Origin: Kitasatospora xanthocidica
GTDB taxonomy: Bacteria; Actinomycetota; Actinomycetes; Streptomycetales; Streptomycetaceae
Length of the DNA: 64,000 nucleotides
Direction: 5' to 3'
Assembly (NCBI RefSeq): GCF_014656195.1
Contig: NZ_BNBY01000009.1
Span: 1-64,000, forward strand
Within the stretch, counting starts at the first letter, position 1; each line of letters opens with the position of its first letter. Below the pieces are notes generated by a model. It did no database searches, had not been told where the DNA came from, and worked only from the letters and a program-made list of their open reading frames with translations. Made by a program: the position numbers and the translations under genes. Positions 50,622 to 59,012 of the stretch are shown here, one piece after another.

Positions 50622-51569
50622 GTGCTGGGGGTGCTCGGCGACCTCGTCGAGGACATCGTGGTCTGGGTCGACGGCCCGTTGCGGCACGGCACCGACTCCG
50701 GCGCCCGGGTCTTCCGGCGGCGCGGCGGCAGCGCGGCCAACGTCGCCTGCTTCGCGGCCGACCGGTACCCGGTCCGCTTCCTCGGCTGCGTCGGCGAGGA
50801 CGCGGTCGGGGACGGCCTGGTCGCCGAACTGGGCGGCCACGGCGTCGACGTACGGGTCTCCCGGCGCGGACGGACCGGCAGCGTGGTGGTGCTGATCGAC
50901 CGGGAGGGCGAGCGGACCATGCTGCCCGACCGGGGCGCCGCCACGCTGCTGGAGCGCGTCCCGGACTCCTGGCTGGCCGGACTGACCCACCTGCACGTTC
51001 CCGCCTACTCCTTCGACGGCGAGCCGGTCGGCGCCACGGCGGTGGACGCGCTCGCCCGGGTCCGGCGGACGGGCGGGACCACCTCGGTGGACGCCTCCTC
51101 GACCGGCATGCTGGAGCAGTTCGGACGGGAGCGCTTCCTCGCCCTGCTGGCCGAGTTGGCGCCCACCTTCCTGTTCGCCAACCGCTCCGAGTCCGCCTTC
51201 CTCGGACTGCTGGCGGACGGCCTGCCCGGGCCGGAACGCGCCCGGCTGGCGGCCACCACGGTGGTCACCAAGGCCGGCGCCGAGGCGACCACCGTGGACG
51301 TGCCCGGCGAGGGGCTGTTCACGGTGCCGGTGCCGCCGGTGGCGGAGGTGCGCGACCTCACCGGGGCCGGGGACGCCTTCGCGGCGGGGTTCCTGGCCGC
51401 GTTCCTGGACGGCGGTGGCCCGGCCGGCGGGGGCGCGAATGGCGGAAGCCTGGACGGCGGGGGCGCGGACGGCGGGGACCTGCTGCGGCTGGCGGCCGCG
51501 CTCGGCCACCGCAGCGCGGCCCGGGTGCTGGCCTCGCCGGGGGCCTCCTGCGGGGAGGCCACTGTGTGA
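50622..51569 (+). CDS. psuK: PfkB-family kinase, probable pseudouridine kinase
   Basis: A 315-residue ribokinase-family enzyme: GGSAANVACFAADRY near residue 36, VVVLIDREGERTMLPDRGAA near 90 and the catalytic D251 in LTGAGDAFAAGFLA. Immediate coupling to psuG (3-bp gap, GTG start) makes pseudouridine the expected substrate, giving the phosphate that PsuG cleaves. A Gly-rich insertion (GGGPAGGGANGGSLDGGG), coded by short GGCGG repeats at 51410-51478, interrupts the C-terminal region and is absent from typical members. Confidence 0.88.
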   Translation: MLGVLGDLVEDIVVWVDGPLRHGTDSGARVFRRRGGSAANVACFAADRYPVRFLGCVGEDAVGDGLVAELGGHGVDVRVSRRGRTGSVVVLIDREGERTMLPDRGAATLLERVPDSWLAGLTHLHVPAYSFDGEPVGATAVDALARVRRTGGTTSVDASSTGMLEQFGRERFLALLAELAPTFLFANRSESAFLGLLADGLPGPERARLAATTVVTKAGAEATTVDVPGEGLFTVPVPPVAEVRDLTGAGDAFAAGFLAAFLDGGGPAGGGANGGSLDGGGADGGDLLRLAAALGHRSAARVLASPGASCGEATV

Positions 51570-51597
51570 CGAGGGCGCCGAGGGACGCCCGGTGCGC

Positions 51598-53325
51598 TCA
51601 GCGCAGGGCGTCCTTGCGCAGGAAGCGCTTCAGCTTCTGCCACGGCCAGGTGTTGATCACGTCCTCGGCAGTGAGCCACCCGCGCTGCGCCGTGCCGATG
51701 CCGAAGCGCGGGTAGGCGAGCTGCGGCGTGGCGTGGGCGTCGCTGTCGACGCTGAACCGCACGCCGTGCCGCCTGGCCCGCAGGATGTCCTCGTCGCGCA
51801 GGTCGAGCCGTTGCGGGGAGCTGTTGACCTCGATCGCGGTGCCGGTGCGCGCGGCGGCCTCGAACACCGCGTCGAGGTCGACGTCGATCGGACCGCGGCT
51901 GCCGATCCGCCGGGTGGTCAGGTGGCCGATGACGTGCACGTACGGGTTCTCGCAGGCGCGGATCAGCCGGCGGGTCTGGGCGGCGCGGTCGAGGGTGAAG
52001 TGCGAGTGCACCGAGGCCACGCAGACGTCGAAGCCGGCCAGGAACCCGGGCGGCCAGTCCACGCCGCCGTCCGGGCCGATGTTCAGCTCGGTGCCGTGCA
52101 GCAGCCGCATCCTCTTGTGCCGGTCGGCGAGTCCGCGCAGCCGCTCGCGCTGGGCCAGGATCTTCTCGTCGGTCATCCGCTGCATCACCAGGTCCGGCGC
52201 GTGGTCGGTGACGGCGAAGTAGGAGTAGCCCCGGGCGGCCGCAGTGTCGATCATCTCCTCCAGGGTGGCCAGCCCGTCGGTCAGGTCGGTGTGCGTGTGC
52301 AGGTCGCCGCGCAGGTCGGACTCCTGGACGAGGTCCGGGAGTTCGCCGTTCAGGGCGGCCTCGATCTCGCCCCGGTCCTCGCGCAGCGGCGGTGCGATCC
52401 ACGGCAGGCCGAGTGCCGCGTACACCTCGTCCTCGGTTCGGGAGACCACCTTGGCGCCGCCGTCCACCTCGAACAGCCCGTACTCGGAGAGCTTCAGCCC
52501 GGCCCGTACGGCCATCGTGCGCAGCTTGATGTTGTGCGCCTTCGAGCCGGTGAAGTAGACCAGCGCCGCGCCCCAGTCCTCCTCCGGGACGACCCGCAGG
52601 TCCACCTGGACGCCCCGGTCGGTGCGCACCGAGGTCTTGGTCGTCCCGCTGCCGATCACCTCGGCCACGTACGGGAGTCCGGTGAGCGCGGCCATCAGCG
52701 GGGCGGAGTCCTCGGCGGTCGCGAGCACGTCGATGTCGCCCACCGTCTCGCGCATCCGGCGCAGCGAACCGGCGTACGCGCAGCGGGTGCAGCCGGGGAC
52801 GGCGGAGAGCGCGGCGACCAGCTGCTCGGCCAGCTCGGTGGCGGCGTCCAGCAGGGTCCGGCCGCCGGACTGCCGCACCAGCTCGATGCCGTGCAGGATC
52901 TTCTCGCCGCTGCGCTCGCCGAAGCCGGCCAGGCCGGACAGCCGGTCGGCGCGGACCGCCTCGGCGAGTTCGTCCACCGAGGTGATGCCGAGGTCGCGGT
53001 AGAGGGCCAGGGCGCGCTTCGGGCCGACGCCGGGGACGGCCGTCATCTCCCGCACGCCGGCCGGGATCTCGGCGCGCAGGGCCTCCAGGGCGGTGATCCT
53101 CCCGGCGGAGAGGTACTCGGCGATCTTCTCGGCGGTGGACTTCCCGACGCCGGGGATCTTCTGCAGGCCCTTGACGTCCAGGCCGGCCAGGTCCTCGGGG
53201 TGGCCGCCCACCGCGCGGGCGGCCTTCTCGTAGGCGCGGGCCCGGAAGGCGTCCCCGCCGGTGATGTTGATCAGGTCGGCGTACTCCTGGAGCAGCTCCC
53301 TGACCTGGTCGTTGAGCCGGGGCAT
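51598..53325 (-). CDS. polX: PolX-family DNA polymerase with PHP domain
   Basis: A 575-residue bacterial family X polymerase for gap filling in base-excision repair. Helix-hairpin-helix elements (LQKIPGVGKSTAEKIAEYL near 52, MTAVPGVGPKRALALY near 93), a pol-beta palm with YAGSLRRMRETVGDIDVLAT near 185 (metal aspartates in DID) and VDLRVV near 240, then a C-terminal PHP nuclease domain (LRGDLHTHTDLTDG near 343, VTDHAPD, HGTELNI, SVDSDAHATPQL). All key residues are visible. ATG 53325; no operon partner. Confidence 0.94.
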   Translation of the reverse strand: MPRLNDQVRELLQEYADLINITGGDAFRARAYEKAARAVGGHPEDLAGLDVKGLQKIPGVGKSTAEKIAEYLSAGRITALEALRAEIPAGVREMTAVPGVGPKRALALYRDLGITSVDELAEAVRADRLSGLAGFGERSGEKILHGIELVRQSGGRTLLDAATELAEQLVAALSAVPGCTRCAYAGSLRRMRETVGDIDVLATAEDSAPLMAALTGLPYVAEVIGSGTTKTSVRTDRGVQVDLRVVPEEDWGAALVYFTGSKAHNIKLRTMAVRAGLKLSEYGLFEVDGGAKVVSRTEDEVYAALGLPWIAPPLREDRGEIEAALNGELPDLVQESDLRGDLHTHTDLTDGLATLEEMIDTAAARGYSYFAVTDHAPDLVMQRMTDEKILAQRERLRGLADRHKRMRLLHGTELNIGPDGGVDWPPGFLAGFDVCVASVHSHFTLDRAAQTRRLIRACENPYVHVIGHLTTRRIGSRGPIDVDLDAVFEAAARTGTAIEVNSSPQRLDLRDEDILRARRHGVRFSVDSDAHATPQLAYPRFGIGTAQRGWLTAEDVINTWPWQKLKRFLRKDALR

Positions 53326-53438
53326 GGGGCAAGTCTAGGTTCGGCGGGGCGGGTCCGCCGGGTGTGCGGCGTCCGGCGCGGGGTCTTTGATGTGGGGCCC
53401 GCGGCGGGGCTGTCGTGGAGCCTGCCGCGGGGGCCCGG

Positions 53439-54200
53439 TCATTCGTGGGCGACGGTCAGCAGCAGCACCACGGTCAGGCCGCCGCCGGGGGTGGACTCGA
53501 CCGCGAGCCGGCCGCCGGCCGTCAGGACCAGGCTGTGCAGGGCCGGGCCCGCCGGGCTGTCGGAGCGGATGCCGGCGAGCAGCCACTCGCGGGCCTCGGG
53601 CAGCACGTGGGCGCCCCGGTCGGAGATCCGGATCTCCACCCGGCCGCGGCCCCGCCCGCCGTACCGGCCGTCCTCGCGCGCGGGGCCCCGGCCGACGCCC
53701 GGGCCCCGGGCCGCGGACGCCCGGCCCGGCGAGCGCCAGACGGACGGGCCGGCCGCCACGTCGGCGCGGACCAGGACCCGGCCACCGGGCGGGTTGCGGC
53801 GGATCGCGTGGTCGACCAGCCCGGCGAGGGCGGCCTCCAGCCGTCGGGCGTCCCCGGCCACCACGGGCAGCCCGGGCGCCATCCGGACGGTGACGGCCGC
53901 CGACCGGCCGCCGCCGCGCACCACCCGGCGGACCACGTCGGCCACCTGGACGTGCCGGGCCGTCGGCTCGCAGCCGGCCTCCCGTCCGGTCCACCGCAGC
54001 CGCTCCAGCTCCGTCCGGGAGAGCGCCCTGGGCGCGGCCATGGTGCCGGACTGGAACGGCGCGAGGCCCTCCTCGCCCTCGGCGGTGGCCGGCCCGCCCG
54101 CCCGTCCGGTGCCGGTCCTGCGCCCGGTGCCCCCCGTGCCGCCGAAGGCCGCGATCGCTCGGGCCCCCGACGTGACGTAGCCCCAGAGACTGCGTGTCAT
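53439..54200 (-). CDS. Orphan histidine-kinase-like ATPase domain protein
   Basis: A 253-residue soluble protein ending in a histidine-kinase-type ATPase fold: LEAALAGLVDHAIRRNPPGGRVLVRA is the N-box region, IRISDRGAHV resembles the D-x-G box, and LHSLVLTAGGRLAVESTPGGGLTVVLLL is the last G-box helix and strand. There is no HisKA phospho-acceptor domain or membrane segment, and the N box lacks the usual Asn at its normal place. It may be a degenerate kinase, an anti-sigma-like ATPase or an adaptor. ATG 54200 follows GGGGCAGGG. Function unassigned. Confidence 0.68.
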   Translation of the reverse strand: MTRSLWGYVTSGARAIAAFGGTGGTGRRTGTGRAGGPATAEGEEGLAPFQSGTMAAPRALSRTELERLRWTGREAGCEPTARHVQVADVVRRVVRGGGRSAAVTVRMAPGLPVVAGDARRLEAALAGLVDHAIRRNPPGGRVLVRADVAAGPSVWRSPGRASAARGPGVGRGPAREDGRYGGRGRGRVEIRISDRGAHVLPEAREWLLAGIRSDSPAGPALHSLVLTAGGRLAVESTPGGGLTVVLLLTVAHE

Positions 54201-54434
54201 CGCCCTGCCCCTCGTGCCCCACCGGCGGCCGTCATCGGTTCCGCGGCCGACCGGGGCGGGCCGCTTCCCTGGCCCTCCTGCCAGCGTGCGCCTCACCCGG
54301 CCGGGTGACAATCCCGCTCCCGGTCGCGAAGCCGGCCCCGGCCCCCGCCGAGCGGCCGGTCGCGCACCCGCCGACCGGCGGGGCGGCGCCCGTGACCAGG
54401 GGCGGACGGACCGCAGAGAAGTCTTCGCGAAAAA

Positions 54435-54467
54435 TCCTTTGCAAAGGACTCTTTGCGGTTCTACGCT
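54435..54467 (+). promoter_or_regulatory. arsR-type operator inside a leaderless promoter
   Basis: TTGCAA (54439-54444), 17-bp spacer, TACGCT (54462-54467), then 6 nt to the ATG of the ArsR gene: a near-ideal leaderless promoter. The perfect 14-bp palindrome TCCTTTGCAAAGGA (54435-54448) covers the -35 box, and a further CTTTGC half-site follows. It is the obvious autoregulatory site of the ArsR-MFS operon. Confidence 0.75.
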
Positions 54468-54473
54468 CCTGCC

Positions 54474-55175
54474 ATGACCGAGAACCGCGGCTGGAAGCAC
54501 AGTGACGACCCGGACACCGCCATCACCGCCCGGGGGATGCGGGCGATGGCGCACCCCGTGCGCATGCAGCTGGTCGGGCTGCTGCGCAAGCACGGCCCGT
54601 CCACGGCGACGAAGCTCGCCGCGCGGCTCGGGCTCAACTCCGGAGCCACCAGCTACCACCTGCGCCAGCTCGCCGCCGCGGGCTTCGTCGAGGAGGACCC
54701 GGAGCGCGGCAACGCCCGTGAGCGCTGGTGGCGTTCGGCCCAGCGGCTCACCGTCTGGACGGTGGACGACATGGCGGACGAGGACACGGACACGGCCGTC
54801 GGCTTCCTGCGGTCCGTCCTGGCCGCACACACCCTGACCAGCCGGCGCACGCTGGACGCTTTCGAGACCATGCCGCGGGAGTGGCGCCGGGTGACGGACC
54901 TGAGCCACCTGATCCTGCAGCTCACGCCCGCCGAGGCCGAGCAGCTGTCCGGCGAGCTGTCCGAGGTCCTCGGCCGCTACCGCCGGATCGACGTCGACCG
55001 GCCGGCTCCGGAGGGCACCGAGCAGGTCTCCGTGATCGTCCACGTCCTGCCGGACCCGAGCACCACCATCACCGAGGGGGAGACCGCATGCACGGAGGGG
55101 GAGAGCGCACACGCGGAGGGGGAAAGCGCGTGCGCCGAGGGGGAGACGGCACACACCGAGGGGGAGACCGGATGA
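54474..55175 (+). CDS. ArsR-family (HTH_20) transcriptional regulator
   Basis: A 233-residue winged-helix regulator: ITARGMRAMAHPVRMQLVGLLRKHGPSTATKLAARLGLNSGATSYHLRQLAAAGFVEED (residues about 18-76). No cysteine metal-binding motif is present, so it is not a classical metal sensor. The C-terminal 35 residues are five copies of a seven-residue TEGETAC-like repeat, coded by a 21-bp tandem array ending at the stop codon, which overlaps the start of the MFS gene (ATGA, 55172-55175). Likely represses that exporter and itself. Confidence 0.9.
   Translation: MTENRGWKHSDDPDTAITARGMRAMAHPVRMQLVGLLRKHGPSTATKLAARLGLNSGATSYHLRQLAAAGFVEEDPERGNARERWWRSAQRLTVWTVDDMADEDTDTAVGFLRSVLAAHTLTSRRTLDAFETMPREWRRVTDLSHLILQLTPAEAEQLSGELSEVLGRYRRIDVDRPAPEGTEQVSVIVHVLPDPSTTITEGETACTEGESAHAEGESACAEGETAHTEGETG
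55071..55175 (+). repeat. Five-copy 21-bp coding tandem repeat
   Basis: Units at 55071, 55092, 55113, 55134 and 55155, each with an invariant GAGGGGGA core, coding for heptads [TA]-E-G-E-[TS]-A-[CH]. The last unit contains the stop of arsR and the start of the MFS gene, so changes in copy number would keep the frame and the coupling. Confidence 0.9.
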
Positions 55176-56545
55176 CCGCCGCCGCCGTCGAGCCGCCCGT
55201 GCGCAGCTTCCGGCCGCTGGCCGGGGTGCTGACCGCCACGGCCGTCTCCATCACCGGGACGCGTGTCTCGGCCATCGCCCTGCCCTGGTTCGTCCTGGCC
55301 ACCACCGGCAGCGCCACCATGACCGGCCTGGTCGCCTTCGCCGAGATGGCGCCGTACGTGCTGGTCAAGGCCCTGACCGGGCCGGTGGTCGACCGGCTCG
55401 GGCCGCGGGCGGTGTCCTGGACGACGGACGCGGTCAGCGCCGCCGCGGCCGGGCTGGTGCCGCTGCTGCACGCGCGGGGGCTGCTCCCGTTCTGGGTGCT
55501 GCTGGTGATGGTCGCGGTGATCGGCGCGATGCGCGGCCCGGGGGACCTGGCCAAGTCGGTCATGGTCCCGGAGGCCGCGGACCACGCCCGGGTGCCGCTG
55601 GAGCGCGCCACCGGGCTGTCGGGGGTCACCGAGCGGCTGGCCTCCACCATCGGCCCGGCCGCCGGCGGAGGGCTGGTCGCGCTGCTGGGCCCACTGGCCG
55701 GGCTGGCGGTCAACGCGGCCACCTTCGCCCTCGGTTCGCTGATCATCGCGGTCGCGCTGCCGCGCGGCATGGGGCGCCCGGTGGTGGCCGGCGGGCCGGT
55801 CGATGGGGCGGCCGACGGGTCGGCCGTGCCGTCGCCCACGGGGGAGGGGCAGGACGGCGGTTACTGGCGGATGTTCCGTGAGGGCTTCACCTTCCTGCGG
55901 TCCGAGCCGCTGCTGCTCGCGGTGATCGTGATGGTGGGCGTCACCAACCTGCTCGACGCCGGCTTCTCCACCGTCCTGGTCCCGGTCTGGGCCCGGGAGT
56001 CCGGCAACGGCCCGGCCGCCATCGGCCTGACCGCCGGTGTCATGGGCGCCACGGCGGTGGTCGGCAGCCTGATCGCGGCGGCCGTCGCGTCCCGACTGCC
56101 CCGCCGGACGGTCTTCTTCGTCGGCTTCCTGCTGTGCGGTGCGCCCCGCTTCCTGGTGCTCGCGCTCGGGGCGCCGATGTGGGTGGTGCTCACGGTCTTC
56201 GCGATCGGCGGCTTCGGCTCCGGCTTCCTCAACCCGATCCTCGGCGCGGTGCTGTTCGAGCGGGTGCCCCGCCGGCTGCTCGGCCGCGTCCACGCCCTCG
56301 GCGACTCCCTGGCCTGGGCCGGGATCCCGCTCGGAGGCTTGGTCGCGGGCGCGTCGGTCGCCCTGTTCGGGCTGATACCCAGCCTGCTGGCGGCCGGTGG
56401 CGTCTACTTCGCGACCACCTCGCTGGCCGGCCTCCGGTCCGAGTGGCGAGAGATGGACCGCCTCCGGGGCCGCGCGGGCGGCGCGGCCGCCGATGGTCCG
56501 CCGACCGCGGAGACCGAGCGGGAGCCGGCTGCGGCGCGCGGGTAG
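55172..56545 (+). CDS. MFS transporter controlled by adjacent ArsR protein
   Basis: A 457-residue, 12-helix facilitator: ITGTRVSAIALPWFVLATTGSATMTG in helix 1, TGPVVDRLGPRAVSWTTDAVSA at the first loop (motif A-like), a long central loop (GRPVVAGGPVDGAADGSAVPSPTGEGQDGG), and ASRLPRRTVFFVGFLLCG in the second half. It resembles exporters regulated by HTH_20 regulators; the substrate is unknown. It is coupled to arsR by ATGA overlap, and the ribosome-binding site lies in the repeat unit GAGGGGGAG. The tail after residue 430 is hydrophilic. Confidence 0.9.
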   Translation: MTAAAVEPPVRSFRPLAGVLTATAVSITGTRVSAIALPWFVLATTGSATMTGLVAFAEMAPYVLVKALTGPVVDRLGPRAVSWTTDAVSAAAAGLVPLLHARGLLPFWVLLVMVAVIGAMRGPGDLAKSVMVPEAADHARVPLERATGLSGVTERLASTIGPAAGGGLVALLGPLAGLAVNAATFALGSLIIAVALPRGMGRPVVAGGPVDGAADGSAVPSPTGEGQDGGYWRMFREGFTFLRSEPLLLAVIVMVGVTNLLDAGFSTVLVPVWARESGNGPAAIGLTAGVMGATAVVGSLIAAAVASRLPRRTVFFVGFLLCGAPRFLVLALGAPMWVVLTVFAIGGFGSGFLNPILGAVLFERVPRRLLGRVHALGDSLAWAGIPLGGLVAGASVALFGLIPSLLAAGGVYFATTSLAGLRSEWREMDRLRGRAGGAAADGPPTAETEREPAAARG

Positions 56546-56564
56546 CAACCGTCGGCCGGGCCGT

Positions 56565-57227
56565 TCATCTCAGCGGTTCGGCGGCCCCGGAGACGGCTGG
56601 GCGGCCCGCCCACCGGAGCAGCAGGAGACTGGCCACGGCGGCGAGGGCGCACCAGGTGGAGACGAAGGCGAGGCGCCAGACCAGGGCGCAGACGAGGGCG
56701 CCCACGGCGGTGACGAGCCCCAGGTGCCGGAGCAGACGGTCGCCGCTCACGAGGAGGGAGCCGATGGTGGCCAGGAGGTAGCCGCTCAGGAGAAGGGCCG
56801 GGTGCGGGACGCCGATGGCGTAGCCCAGGGTGTGGCCCCGCTCAGTGGCCGTCACCGGACGCGCGGCGACGGCCACGGCCAGCGGGACGGCGACGGCCGC
56901 GCCGAGCAGGGCGAGCCCGGCGAGCACACGCCGACGCGGCCCGGCGGTCGCGCACCACACCGAGGCCGGGACGAGCACGGGCAGCAGCGGAAGGGCGATC
57001 ACCGCCCAGGCGGTGCGGGCCGCGTCGGCGAGGGCGTCGGGCAGCCCACCGTCCGTACCGAGCCAGACCAGCGCCTCGATCAGCTGGTGCAGCCCCAGGA
57101 CCAGGGGGAGCGCGGCCAGCGGCAAGCGCTCCGGCCGGCCAGCCCGGTGGGCGCGGACCAGGCAGGCCACACCGACGGCCGCGACCACCCCGCCGGCCAC
57201 GGCGTCCGCCTGTGCGCTCCAGCACAT
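56565..57227 (-). CDS. DUF6629 family membrane protein
   Basis: A 220-residue protein with about six or seven hydrophobic helices, starting MCWSAQADAVAGGVVAAVGVACLVRAHR, which is typical of DUF6629. LVLGLHQLIEALVWLG near residue 43 and CATAGPRRRV are further landmarks. Function unknown. Start ATG 57227 lies 7 bp after the stop of the DMT transporter gene, so the two form an operon. A convergent MFS gene ends 19 bp away, with no clear terminator between. Confidence 0.8.
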   Translation of the reverse strand: MCWSAQADAVAGGVVAAVGVACLVRAHRAGRPERLPLAALPLVLGLHQLIEALVWLGTDGGLPDALADAARTAWAVIALPLLPVLVPASVWCATAGPRRRVLAGLALLGAAVAVPLAVAVAARPVTATERGHTLGYAIGVPHPALLLSGYLLATIGSLLVSGDRLLRHLGLVTAVGALVCALVWRLAFVSTWCALAAVASLLLLRWAGRPAVSGAAEPLR

Positions 57228-57234
57228 CGGGGCG

Positions 57235-58266
57235 CTAGCCGGGCCGCTGCCGGCCGCCGTCGGGGTCGCCGTCGGGCGGGCCGTCCTCAGGGCCGTCCTC
57301 AGGGCCGTCCTCGTTCTCGGTGCCGGACCCGTCCCCGACCCCTTCCCCAGCCCCGACCCCGACCCCTTCCCCGGACCCGTCCTCCGGCGCTGCCCCGATG
57401 CTCTCCAGGGTGTCGCGGACGGTGCCGGGCATGGCGGGGTGGCGGCCGATCACGATCACCCCGATCACGATGGCCAGCAGCCCGGCCGACTGCCAGGCCA
57501 GCGCGCCCGGGGTCACCCGCAGCCGGTCGCCGAGGAAGCCGACCGCGCAGGCGATCCCGGCCAGCGGCTGGGCGGCGGTCAGCGCCGGCAGCGACATCCG
57601 CAGCGGCGCGGCCTCGAAGGCGCTCTGCACCAGCAGCAGTCCGACCACCCCCGCCACGATCACCGCGTACGGCTGCCAGCTGCGCAGCACCGGCCCCAGC
57701 CCCTCGTGGTCCAGCCGCAGGGTGGTGGTCCGGGTGAGCGCGTCCTGGAGGCCGTAGAGCAGTCCGGCGGCGAGCGCCAGCAGGGTGGCCTCCTCGAACA
57801 GCGGCAGCCGTCGCGCCAGCGAGACCAGCAGCACGACCAGTCCGACCACCGTGCCGACCACCAGCCAGTGCCGCAGTTCCCCGGCGGGGGCCCCGCCCCC
57901 GGTCGGCTTCCCGGCCACGATGAACGCCGTCACCCCGAGCCCCAGCAACAGCACCCCGGCCCAGCCGGAGCGGCCCAGGGTCTGGCGGGTCAGCACCCGG
58001 GAGAGGGCCATCGCGAAGAGCAGGTTGGTGGCCAGCAGCGGTTCGACCAGGGACACCTCACCCTTGTTCAGGGCGAGCGCGGAGAGGATCAGACCGCTCA
58101 CCATGAACCCGGTGCCGAGCAGCCACTGCGGCATCCGCATCAGGTCCAGCAGCAGGCGCCAGTGCAGCAGATCGGCACGGGGGGCCCGCTGCGCCGCGTG
58201 CTGCTGGAGGACGAAGCCGAGTCCCAGACAGCAGGCCGCGCTGAGGGCGAGGAGGAAGACCACCAC
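57235..58266 (-). CDS. DMT-superfamily (EamA-like) transporter
   Basis: A 343-residue protein with about nine to ten helices in the EamA-like pattern (LLALSAACCLGLGFVLQQHAAQRAP first; GEVSLVEPLLATNLLFAMALSRVL; AQPLAGIACAVGFLGDRL in the second half). It may move metabolites or drugs; substrate unknown. The last 45 residues are an acidic Gly/Glu/Asp/Pro tail (EDGSGEGVGVGAGEG, EDGPEDGP) outside the membrane core, partly coded by a 12-bp tandem repeat. GTG 58266 has a weak ribosome-binding site. Confidence 0.83.
   Translation of the reverse strand: MVVFLLALSAACCLGLGFVLQQHAAQRAPRADLLHWRLLLDLMRMPQWLLGTGFMVSGLILSALALNKGEVSLVEPLLATNLLFAMALSRVLTRQTLGRSGWAGVLLLGLGVTAFIVAGKPTGGGAPAGELRHWLVVGTVVGLVVLLVSLARRLPLFEEATLLALAAGLLYGLQDALTRTTTLRLDHEGLGPVLRSWQPYAVIVAGVVGLLLVQSAFEAAPLRMSLPALTAAQPLAGIACAVGFLGDRLRVTPGALAWQSAGLLAIVIGVIVIGRHPAMPGTVRDTLESIGAAPEDGSGEGVGVGAGEGVGDGSGTENEDGPEDGPEDGPPDGDPDGGRQRPG
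57278..57313. repeat. Three 12-bp tandem units in the DMT tail
   Basis: GGGCCGTCCTCA repeats at 57278-57289, 57290-57301 and 57302-57313 (last base differs), coding EDGP units on the minus strand. Confidence 0.85.
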
Positions 58267-58384
58267 GGAGGGACCACCAGGTTGTCGCTGCCCGCGCCGC
58301 GCCGACGAGTCCGAGGTGGGCGGCGGTCGCGGCCGCTCCCGTCAGCGTACCGCCGGGGCGGCGCCCGGGCCGATCGGACGGGAC

Positions 58385-58428
58385 GGCCGGAGCTCGGCCG
58401 GAGCTCGGCCGGACCTTGGCCGGACCTT
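58385..58428. repeat. Four 11-bp tandem units in a 318-bp intergenic region
   Basis: GGCCGGAGCTC at 58385-58395 and 58396-58406, then GGCCGGACCTT at 58407-58417 and 58418-58428: four units of one helical turn. They lie between the divergent DMT and DUF1876 genes (58267-58584), a stretch with no other feature than GC-rich sequence. Confidence 0.85.
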
Positions 58429-58584
58429 CGCCAGGGGCGGACCCGGGCCGCCCCGCCGGGTGCCGTCCGCCGCGCTTGCCGCCACGGGCGGGGCAGGCGC
58501 ACGCTGGTGTGAGCGGCCGCCACGGGTCACCGTCCGTGCCGGTCCGGACAAGGCGCGACGGGGGCCGGCGCCAGGAGGTGTGGC

Positions 58585-58848
58585 ATGCACAACCAGTGGG
58601 ACGTGGAGCTGACATTCAACGAGGACGGCGTGCACACGGCGTGCGACGCCAGGTTGACCGGCGCGCGGGCGCCGGGCCTGAGCGCGCACGGCGAGGCCGT
58701 GAAGAGCGCCGAGGACCGTCCGCTCGCCAGGATCGGCGAGGAGGTCGCGGCCTCCCGCGCCCTGGAGGAGCTGTCCCGCAAGCTGCGGGCCCAGGCCACC
58801 GGGGAGATCGACGACGAAGGGCGCCGCCCGGGCTACCTGGTCTACTGA
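58585..58848 (+). CDS. DUF1876 (dsRBD-like) small protein
   Basis: An 87-residue protein matching DUF1876: WDVELTFNEDGVHTACDARLTGA then a helical C-terminal part (GEEVAASRALEELSRKLRAQATGEI). The fold resembles a double-stranded RNA-binding domain, but RNA binding is unproven; the family is common in actinobacteria, sometimes next to stress genes. ATG 58585 follows AGGAGGTG at ideal spacing. Single gene. Confidence 0.88.
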   Translation: MHNQWDVELTFNEDGVHTACDARLTGARAPGLSAHGEAVKSAEDRPLARIGEEVAASRALEELSRKLRAQATGEIDDEGRRPGYLVY

Positions 58849-59012
58849 CGGACGGATCCGCCTCCGACTCCACCTCCGCCTCCACCGGCACAGGCCGGGC
58901 CAGGCCGGGCCGGTCGCCGCGTCGTACTGCCGGGCGGGGGCGGGCAGTTGGGCCGTACCGGGCGCGGCGCCCGGGTGTTCTGCGGCGCCGACCGCGCCCG
59001 TACAGTGGGGTG

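Noticed and set aside
51542..51560. 7-bp hairpin near the end of psuK as a terminator
   Set aside because: Short, lies wholly inside the coding sequence and could be chance in GC-rich DNA.
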